A stretch of DNA of 64,000 bases from the NCBI GenBank assembly GCA_023053575.1, contig JAKZAP010000141.1, forward strand, positions 41,254 to 105,253. The letters are read 5' to 3'. Under the pieces are notes generated by a model. It saw nothing but the letters and a program-made list of their open reading frames with translations. It was not told the DNA's origin and searched no databases. The number at the start of each line of letters is the position of its first letter. Positions within the stretch are counted from its first letter, which is position 1. Positions 51,350 through 61,549 of this stretch are shown here, one piece after another. This DNA comes from Branchinecta lynchi. Its lineage: Eukaryota > Arthropoda > Branchiopoda > Anostraca > Branchinectidae. The translations under genes and the position numbers were made by a program.

Positions 51350-54300
51350 AAAAACAACCTAGTGGGAAAACAAACCTTGTGAGAAAACAAACCTTGTGGG
51401 AAAACCAGCCTTATGGGGAAAGCAACCCTGCGGGAAAACCAACCTTTTGGGAAAACCAACCTCGTGGGAAAGCGAACCTTTTGGGAAAACCAACACAGTG
51501 GGAAAGCAAACCTTGTGGGAAAACCAACCTTGCGGGAAAATCAACCTTGGGGGAAAACAAACCTTGTGGGAAAACAAACCTTGTGGGGAAACAAACCTAG
51601 TGGGAAAACAATCCTTGTGGGAAAACAAACCTTGTGGGGAAACAAACCTTGCGGGAAAACTAACCTTGTGGGAAAACAAACCCTGCGGGAATACCAACCT
51701 TGAGGGAAAACCAACCTTGTGGGGAAACAAACCTTTCGGGAAAATCAACCTTGTGGGAAAACAAACCTTGTGGGGAAACAAACCTAGTGGGAAAACAATC
51801 CTTGTGGGAAAACAAACCTTGTGGGGAAACAAACCTTGCGGGAAAACTAACCTTGGGGGAAAACAAACCTTGTGGGAAAACAAACCTTATGGGGAAAGCA
51901 ACCCTGCGGGAAAACCAACCTTGTGGGAAAACCAACCTTGTGGGAAAGCGAACCTTTTGGGAAAACCAACACAGTGGGAACACAAACCTTGTGGGAAAAC
52001 CAACCTTGCGGGAAAACCAACCTTGTGGGAAAACAAACCTTGTGGGAAAACAAACCTTGTGGGAAAACAAACCTTGTGGGAAAACAAACCTTATGGGAAA
52101 ACAAACCTTGTGGGGAAACAAACCTTGTGGGAAAACCAACCTTGCGGGAAAGCGAACCTTTTGGGAAAACCAACACAGTGGGAAAACAAACCTTGTGGGA
52201 AAACCAACCTTGCGGGAAAACCAACCTTGGGGGAAAACAAAGCTTGTGGGAAAACAAACCTATTGGGAAAACCAACCTAGTGGGAAAAAACAACCTAGTG
52301 GGAAAACAAACCTTGTGAGAAAACAAACCTTGTGGGAAAACCAACCTTATGGGGAAAGCGAACCTTTTGGGAAAACCAACACAGTGGGAAAACAAACCTT
52401 GTGGGAAAACCAACCTTGCGGGAAAACCAACCTTGGGGGAAAACAAAGCTTGTGGGAAAACAAACCTTGTGGGAAAACCAACGTAGTGGGAAAAAACAAC
52501 CTAGTGGGAAAACAAACCTTGTGAGAAAACAAACCTTGTGGGAAAACCAACCTTATGGGGAAAGCAACCCTGCGGGAAAACCAACCTTGCGGGAAAACCA
52601 ACCTTGGGGGAAAACAAACCTTGTGGGAAAACAAACTTTGTGGGGAAACAAACCTTTCGGGAAAACAAACCTTGTGGGAAAACAAACCTTGTGGGAAAAC
52701 AAACCTTATGGGGAAAGCAACACTGCGGGAAAACCAACCTTGTGGGAAAACCAACCTTGTGGGAAAGCGAACCTTTTGGGAAAACCAACACAGTGGGAAA
52801 ACAAACCTTGTGGGAAAACCAACCTTGCGGGAAAACCAACCTTGTGGGAAAACAAACCTTGTGGGAAAACAAACCTTGTGGGAAAACAAACCTTGTGGGA
52901 AAACAAACCTTATGGGAAAACAAACCTTGTGGGGAAACAAACCTTGTGGGAAAACCAACCTTGCGGGAAAGCGAACCTTTTGGGAAAACCAACACAGTGG
53001 GAAAACAAGCCTTGTGGGAAAACCAACCTTGCGGGAAAACCAACCTTGGGGGAAAACACAGCTTGTGGGAAAACAAACCTTGTGGGAAAACCAACCTAGT
53101 GGGAAAACCAACCTTGTGGGAAAGCGAACCTTTTGGGAAAACCAACACAGTGGGAACACAAACCTTGTGGGAAAACCAACCTTGCGGGAAAACCAACCTT
53201 GTGGGAAAACAAACCTTGTGGGAAAACAAACCTTGTGGGAAAACAAACCTTGTGGGAAAACAAACCTTATGGGAAAACAAACCTTGTGGGGAAACAAACC
53301 TTGTGGGAAAACCAACCTTGCGGGAAAGCGAACCTTTTGGGAAAACCAACACAGTGGGAAAACAAACCTTGTGGGAAAACCAACCTTGCGGGAAAACCAA
53401 CCTTGGGGGAAAACAAAGCTTGTGGGAAAACAAACCTTGTGGGAAAACCAACCTAGTGGGAAAAAACAACCTAGTGGGAAAACAAACCTTGTGAGAAAAC
53501 AAACCTTGTGGGAAAACCAACCTTATGGGGAAAGCAACCCTGCGGGAAAACCAACCTTGTGGGAAAACCAACCTTGTGGGAAAGCGAACCTTTTGGGAAA
53601 ACCAACACAGTGGGAAAACAAACCTTGTGGGAAAACCAACCTTGCGGGAAAACCAACCTTGGGGGAAAACAAACCTTGTGGGAAAACAAACCTTGTGGGG
53701 AAACAAACCTTTCGGGAAAACAAACCTTGTGGGAAAACAAACCTTGTGGGAAAACAAACCTTATGGGGAAAGCAACACTGCGGGAAAACCAACCTTGTGG
53801 GAAAACCAACCTTGTGGGAAAGCGAACCTTTTGGGAAAACCAACACAGTGGGAAAACAAACCTTGTGGGAAAACCAACCTTGCGGGAAAACCAACCTTGT
53901 GGGAAAACAAAACTTGTGGGAAAACAAACCTTGTGGGAAAACAAACCTTGTGGGAAAACAAACCTTATGGGAAAACAAACCCTGTGGGGAAACAAACCTT
54001 GTGGGAAAACCAACCTTGCGGGAAAGCGAACCTTTTGGGAAAACCAACACAGTGGGAAAACAAGCCTTGTGGGAAAACCAACCTTGCGGGAAAACCAACC
54101 TTGGGGGAAAACACAGCTTGTGGGAAAACAAACCTTGTGGGAAAACCAACCTAGTGGGAAAAACAACCTAGTGGGAAAACAAAGCTTGTGAGAAAACAAA
54201 CCTTGTGGGAAAACCAGCCTTATGGGGAAAGCAACCCTGCGGGAAAACCAACCTTTTGGGAAAACCAACCTCGTGGGAAAGCGAACCTTTTGGGAAAACC

Positions 54301-54700
54301 AACACAGTGGGAAAGCAAACCTTGTGGGAAAACCAACCTTGCGGGAAAATCAACCTTGGGGGAAAACAAACCTTGTGGGAAAACAAACCTTGTGGGGAAA
54401 CAAACCTAGTGGGAAAACAATCCTTGTGGGAAAAAAAACCTTGTGGGGAAACAAACCTTGCGGGAAAACTAACCTTGTGGGAAAACAAACCTTGCGGGAA
54501 TACCAACCTTGAGGGAAAACCAACCTTGTGGGGAAACAAACCTTTCGGGAAAATCAACCTTGTGGGAAAACAAACCTTGTGGGGAAACAAACCTAGTGGG
54601 AAAACAATCCTTGTGGGAAAACAAACCTTGTGGGGAAACAAACCTTGCGGGAAAACTAACCTTGGGGGAAAACAAACCTTGTGGGAAAACAAACCTTATG
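51350..54700 (+). repeat. Direct duplication, offset 2,809 bp
   Basis: About 51350-51890 recurs at about 54160-54700, sharing CCAACCTCGTGGGAAAGCG, CAGCCTTATGGGG and GGGAAAATCAACCTTGGGGG variants. Part of the same sequence is seen again at about 57790-58110. Confidence 0.8.
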
Positions 54701-57700
54701 GGGAAAACAAACCTTGTGGGAAAACAAACCTTGTGGGGAAACAAACCTTTCGGGAAAACAAACCTTGTGGGAAAACAAACCTTGTGGGAAAACAAACCTT
54801 ATGGGGAAAGCAACCCTGCGGGAAAACCAACCTTGTGGGAAAACCAACCTTGTGGGAAAGCGAACCTTTTGGGAAAACCAACACAGTGGGAAAACAAACC
54901 TTGTGGGAAAACCAACCTTGCGGGAAAACCAACCTTGTGGGAAAACAAAACTTGTGGGAAAACAAACCTTGTGGGAAAACAAACCTTATGGGAAAACAAA
55001 CCTTGTGGGGAAACAAACCTTGTGGGAAAACCAACCTTGCGGGAAAGCGAACCTTTTGGGAAAACCAACACAGTGGGAAAACAAACCTTGTGGGAAAACC
55101 AACCTTGCGGGAAAACCAACCTTGGGGGAAAACAAAGCTTGTGGGAAAACAAACCTTGTGGGAAAACAAACCTTATGGGAAAACAAACCTTGTGGGGAAA
55201 CAAACCTTGTGGGAAAACCAACCTTGCGGGAAAGCGAACCTTTTGGGAAAACCAACACAGTGGGAAAACAAACCTTGTGTTAAAACCAACCTTGCGGGAA
55301 AACCAACCTTGGGGGAAAACAAAGCTTGTGGGAAAACAAACCTTGTGGGAAAACTAACCTTGTGGGAAAACAAACCCTGCGGGAAAACCAACCTTGTGGG
55401 AAAACCAACCTTGTGGGGAAACAAACCTTTCGGGAAAACAAACCTTGTGGGAAAACAAACCTTGTGGGAAAACAAACCTTATGGGGAAAGCAAAGCGAAC
55501 CTTTTGGGAAAACCAACACAGTGGGAAAACAAACCTTGTGGGAAAACCAACCTTGCGTGAAAACCAACCTTGTGGGAAAACAAACCTTGTGGGAAAACAA
55601 ACCTTGTGGGAAAACAAACCTTATGGGAAAACAAACCTTGTGGGGAAACAAACCTTGTGGGAAAACCAACCTTGCGGAAAAGCGAACCTTTTGGGAAAAC
55701 CAACACAGTGGGAAAACAAACCTTGTGGGAAAACCAACCTTGCGGGAAAACCAACCTTGGGGGAAAACAAAGCTTGTGGGAAAACAAACCTTGTGGGAAA
55801 ACCAACCTAGTGGGAAAAAACAACCTAGTGGGAAAACAAACCTTGTGAGAAAACAAACCTTGTGGGAAAACCAACCTTATGGGGAAAGCGAACCTTTTGG
55901 GAAAACCAACACAGTGGGAAAACAAACCTTGTGGGAAAACCAACCTTGCGGGAAAACCAACCTTGGGGGAAAACAAAGCTTGTGGGAAAACAAACCTTGT
56001 GGGAAAACCAACCTAGTGGGAAAAAACAACCTAGTGGGAAAACAAACCTTGTGAGAAAACAAACCTTGTGGGAAAACCAACCTTATGGGGAAAGCAATCC
56101 TGCGGGAAAACCAACCTTGTGGGAAAACCAACCTTGTGGGAAAGCGAACCTTTTGGGAAAACCAACACAGTGGGAAAACAAACCTTGTGGGAAAACCAAC
56201 CTTGCGGGAAAACCAACCTTGGGGGAAAACAAACCTTGTGGGAAAACAAACCTTGTGGGGAAACAAACCTTTCGGGAAAACAAACCTTGTGGGAAAACAA
56301 ACCTTATGGGGAAAGCAACCCTGCGGGAAAACCAATCTTGTGGGAAAACCAACCTTGTGGGAAAGCGAACCTTTTGGGAAAACCAACACAGTGGGAAAAC
56401 AAACCTTGTGGGAAAACCAACCTTGCGGGAAAACCAACCTTGTGGGAAAACAAACCTTGTGGGAAAACAAACCTTGTGGGAAAACAAACCTTGTGGGAAA
56501 ACAAACCTTATGGGAAAACAAACCTTGTGGGGAAACAAACCTTGTGGGAAAACCAACCTTGCGGGAAAGCGAACCTTTTGGGAAAACCAACACAGTGGGA
56601 AAACAAGCCTTGTGGGAAAACCAACCTTGCGGGAAAACCAACCTTGGGGGGAAACACAGCTTGTGGGAAAACAAACCTTGTGGGAAAACCAACCTAGTGG
56701 GAAAACCAATCTTGTGGGAAAGCGAACCTTTTGGGAAAACCAACACAGTGGGAACACAAACCTTGTGGGAAAATCAACCTTGCGGGAAAACCAACCTTGT
56801 GGGAAAACAAACCTTGTGGGAAAACAAACCTTGTGGGAAAACAAACCTTGTGGGAAAACAAACCTTATGGGAAAACAAACCTTGTGGGGAAACAAACCTT
56901 GTGGGAAAACCAACCTTGCGGGAAAGCGAACCTTTTGGGAAAACCAACACAGTGGGAAAACAAACCTTGTGGGAAAACCAACCTTGCGGGAAAACCAACC
57001 TTGGGGGAAAACAAAGCTTGTGGGAAAACAAACCTTGTGGGAAAACCAACCTAGTGGGAAAAAACAACCTAGTGGGAAAACAAACCTTGTGAGAAAACAA
57101 ACCTTGTGGGAAAACCAACCTTATGGGGAAAGCAACCCTGCGGGAAAACCAACCTTGTGGGAAAACCAACCTTGTGGGAAAGCGAACCTTTTGGGAAAAC
57201 CAACACAGTGGGAAAACAAACCTTGTGGGAAAACCAACCTTGCGGGAAAACCAACCTTGGGGGAAAACAAACCTTGTGGGAAAACAAACCTTGTGGGGAA
57301 ACAAACCTTTCGGGAAAACAAACCTTGTGGGAAAACAAACCTTGTGGGAAAACAAACCTTATGGGGAAAGCAACCCTGCGGGAAAACCAACCTTGTGGGA
57401 AAACCAACCTTATGGGAAAGCGAACCTTTTGGGAAAACCAACACAGTGGGAAAACAAACCTTGTGGGAAAACCAACCTTGCGGGAAAACCAACCTTGTGG
57501 GAAAACAAAACTTGTGGGAAAACAAACCTTGTGGGAAAACAAACCTTGTGGGAAAACAAACCTTATGGGAAAACAAACCTTGTGGGGAAACAAACCTTGT
57601 GGGAAAACCAACCTTGCGGGAAAGCGAACCTTTTGGGAAAACCAACACAGTGGGAAAACAAGCCTTGTGGGAAAACCAACCTTGCGGGAAAACCAACCTT

Positions 57701-57860
57701 GGGGGAAAACACAGCTTGTGGGAAAACAAACCTTGTGGGAAAACCAACCTAGTGGGAAAAACAACCTAGTGGGAAAACAAACCTTGTGAGAAAACAAACC
57801 TTGTGGGAAAACCAGCCTTATGGGGAAAGCAACCCTGCGGGAAAACCAACCTTTTGGGAA
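52630..57860 (+). repeat. Direct duplication, offset 3,598 bp
   Basis: About 52630-54260 recurs at about 56230-57860. Both copies have the ACACAGCTTGTGGG unit and the AACAAGCCTTG unit. They differ by small changes such as CAACACTGCGGG versus CAACCCTGCGGG. Confidence 0.8.
53521..53673 (+). repeat. Representative 153-bp higher-order unit (nine monomers)
   Basis: Nine 17-bp monomers in the order TTATGGGG, CCTGCGGG, TTGTGGG, TTGTGGG with a GCGAA end, TTTTGGG, CAGTGGG, TTGTGGG, TTGCGGG, TTGGGGG. The same order, usually followed by TTGTGGG, TTGTGGGG and TAGTGGG units, recurs throughout the array, for example near 7919, 8379, 21845, 40166, 48930 and 58585. One variant has AAGCTT created by GCTTGTGGG after the TTGGGGG unit. 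This is the basic higher-order element. Larger duplications are built from it with insertions and losses of whole monomers. Confidence 0.8.
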
Positions 57861-60800
57861 AACCAACCTTGTGGGGAAACAAACCTTGCGGGAAAACTAA
57901 CCTTGTGGGAAAACAAACCCTGCGGGAATACCAACCTTGAGGGAAAACCAACCTTGTGGGGAAACAAACCTTTCGGGAAAATCAACCTTGTGGGAAAACA
58001 AACCTTGTGGGGAAACAAACCTAGTGGGAAAACAATCCTTGTGGGAAAACAAACCTTGTGGGGAAACAAACCTTGCGGGAAAACTAACCTTGGGGGAAAA
58101 CAAACCTTGTGGGAAAACAAACCTTATGGGGAAAGCAACCCTGCGGGAAAACCAACCTTGTGGGAAAACCAACCTTGTGGGAAAGCGAACCTTTTGGGAA
58201 AACCAACACAGTGGGAACACAAACCTTGTGGGAAAACCAACCTTGCGGGAAAACCAACCTTGTGGAAAACAAACCTTGTGGGAAAACAAACCTTGTGGGA
58301 AAACAAACCTTATGGGAAAACAAACCTTATGGGAAAACAAACCTTGTGGGGAAACAAACCTTGTGGGAAAACCAACCTTGCGGGAAAGCGAACCTTTTGG
58401 GAAAACCAACACAGTGGGAAAACAAACCTTGTGGGAAAACCAACCTTGCGGGAAAACCAACCTTGGGGGAAAACAAAGCTTGTGGGAAAACAAACCTTGG
58501 GGGAAAACCAACCTAGTGGGAAAAAACAACCTAGTGGGAAAACAAACCTTGTGAGAAAACAAACCTTGTGGGAAAACCAACCTTATGGGGAAAGCAACCC
58601 TGCGGGAAAACCAACCTTGTGGGAAAACCAACCTTGTGGGAAAGCGAACCTTTTGGGAAAACCAACACAGTGGGAAAACAAACCTTGTGGGAAAACCAAC
58701 CTTGCGGGAAAACCAACCTTGGGGGAAAACAAACCTTGTGGGAAAACAAACCTTGTGGGGAAACAAACCTTGTGGGAAAACAAACCTTGTGAGAAAACAA
58801 ACCTTGTGGGGAAACAAACCTAGTGGGAAAACAAACCTTGTGAGAAAACAAACCTTGTGGGAAAACCAACCTTATGGGAAAACAAACCTAGTGGGAAAAC
58901 AAACCTTGTGGGGAAACAAACCTTATGGGAAAACAAACCTTGTGGGGAAACAAACCTTGTGGGAAAACCAACCTTGCGGGAAAGCGAACCTTTTGGGAAA
59001 ACCAACACAGTGGGAAAACAAACCTTGTGTTAAAACCAACCTTGCGGGAAAACCAACCTTGGGGGAAAACAAAGCTTGTGGGAAAACAAACCTTGTGGGA
59101 AAACTAACCTTGTGGGAAAACAAACCCTGCGGGAAAACCAACCTTGTGGGAAAACCAACCTTGTGGGGAAACAAACCTTTCGGGAAAACAAACCTTGTGG
59201 GAAAACAAACCTTGTGGGAAAACAAACCTTATGGGGAAAGCAACCCTGCGGGAAAACCAACCTTGTGGGAAAACCAACCTTGTGGGAAAGCGAACCTTTT
59301 GGGAAAACCAACACAGTGGGAGAACAAACCTTGTGGGAAAACCAACCTTGCGGGAAAACCAACCTTGTGGGAAAACAAACCTTGTGGGAAAACAAACCTT
59401 GTGGGAAAACAAACCTTGTGGGAAAACAAACCTTATGGGAAAACAAACCTTGTGGGGAAACAAACCTTGTGGGAAAACCAACCTTGCGGGAAAGCGAACC
59501 TTTTGGGAAAACCAACACAGTGGGAAAACAAACCTTGTGGGAAAACCAACCTTGGGGGAAAACAAAGCTTGTGGGAAAACAAACCTTGTGGGAAAACCAA
59601 CCTAGTGGGAAAAACAACCTAGTGGGAAAACAAACCTTGTGAGAAAACAAACCTTGTGGGAAAACCAGCCTTATGGGGAAAGCAACCCTGCGGGAAAACC
59701 AACCTTGTGGGAAAACCAACCTTGTGGGAAAGCGAACCTTTTGGGAAAACCAACACAGTGGGAAAGCAAACCTTGTGGGAAAACCAACCTTGCGGGAAAA
59801 CCAACCTTGGGGGAAAACAAACCTTGTGGGAAAACAAACCTTGTGGGGAAACAAACCTAGTGGGAAAACAATCCTTGTGGGAAAACAAACCTTGTGGGGA
59901 AACAAACCTTGCGGGAAAACTAACCTTGTGGGAAAACAAACCCTGCGGGAATACCAACCTTGAGGGAAAACCAACCTTGTGGGGAAACAAACCTTTCGGG
60001 AAAACCAACCTTGTGGGAAAACAAAGCTTGTGGGGAAACAAACCTAGTGGGAAAACAATCCTTGTGGGAAAACAAACCTTGTGGGGAAACAAACCTTGCG
60101 GGAAAACTAACCTTGTGGGAAAACAAACCCTGCGGGAATACCAACCTTGTGGGAAAACCAACCTTGTGGGGAAACAAACCTTTCGGGAAAACCAACCTTG
60201 TGGGAAAACAACCTAGTGGGTAAACAAACCTTGTGAGAAAACAAACCTTGTGGGAAAACCAACCTAACGGGGAAAGCAACCCTGCGGGAAAACCAATCTT
60301 GTGGGAAAACCAACCTTGTGGGAAAGCGAACCTTTTGGGAAAACCAACACAATGGGAAAACAATTCTTGTGGGAAAACCAACCTTGCGGGAAAACCAACC
60401 TTGGGGGAAAACAAACCTTGTGGGAAAACAAACCTTGTGGGGAAACAAACCTAGTGGGAAAACAAACCTTGTGGGAAAACTAACATTGTGGGAAAACCAA
60501 CCTTGCGGGAAAACAAACCTTGTGGGAAAAAAACCCTACGGGAAAACCAACCTTGTGGGAAAACCAACCTTGTGGGGAAACAAACCTTTCGGGAAAACAA
60601 ACCTTGTGGGAAAACAAACCTTGTGGGAAAACAAACCTTATGGGGAAAGCAACCCTGCGGGAAAACCAACCTTGTGGGAAAACCAACCGTGTGGGAAAGC
60701 GAACCTTTTGGGAAAACCAACACAGTGGGAAAACAAACCTTGTGGGAAAACCAACCTTGCGGGAAAACCAACCTGAACAACCTTGCGGGAAAACTAACCT

Positions 60801-61549
60801 TGTGGGAAAACAAACCCTGCGGGAAAACCAACCTTGTGGGAAAACCAACCTTGTGGGGAAACAAACCTTTCGGGAAAACCAACCTTGTGGGAAAAGAAAC
60901 CTTGCGGGAAAACTAACCTTGTGGGAAAACAAACCCTGCGGGAAAACCAACCTTGTGGGAAAACCAACCTTGTGGGGAAACAAACCTTTCGGGAAAACCA
61001 ACCTTGTGGGAAAACAAACATTGTGTTAAATCAGACCTTGTGGGAAAACTAACCTTGCGGGAAAACCAACCTTGTGGGAAAACCAACCTTATGGGAAAAC
61101 CAACCTTGCGGGAAAACCAACCTTGGGGGAAAACAAACCTTGTGGGTAAACAAACCAAACCTTGTGGGAAAACCAACCTAGTGGGAAAACAAACCTTGTG
61201 AGAATACAAACCTTTTGGGAAAACCAACCTTATGGGGAAACAAACCCTGCGGGAAAACCAACCTTGTGGGAAAACCAACCTTGCGGGAAAGCGAACCTTT
61301 TGGGAAAACCAACACAGTGGGAAAACAAACCTTGTGGGAAAACAATCCTTGTGGGAAAACAAACCTTGTGGGGAAACAAACCTTGTGGGGAAACAAACCT
61401 TGTGGGAAAACTAACCTTGTGGGAAAACAAACCTTGCGGGAAAACTAACCTTGTGGGAAAACAAACCCTGCGGGAAAACAAACCTTGTGGGAAAACCAAC
61501 CTTGTGGGGAAACAAACCTTTCTGGAAAACCAGCCTTGTGGCAAAACAA

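Larger units (their letters stand above)
48700..60500 (+). repeat. Long-range direct duplication, offset about 9,653 bp
   Basis: About 48700-50880 recurs at about 58350-60510. The offset is 9,653 bp at first and 9,636 bp (one monomer less) from about 49983/59619. Marks shared by both are CTTGTGTTAAAACC, CAGCCTTATGGGG, GGGAATACCAACCTTGAGGG and the CAATTCTTGTGGG unit. Intervening DNA is made of other duplicated pieces. Confidence 0.82.

Noticed and set aside
55862..57769. 635-codon ORF as a candidate repeat-rich structural protein
   Set aside because: It is the longest of the satellite ORFs but has the same composition in the other two frames, and its ends are set by chance CTAG-type variants.
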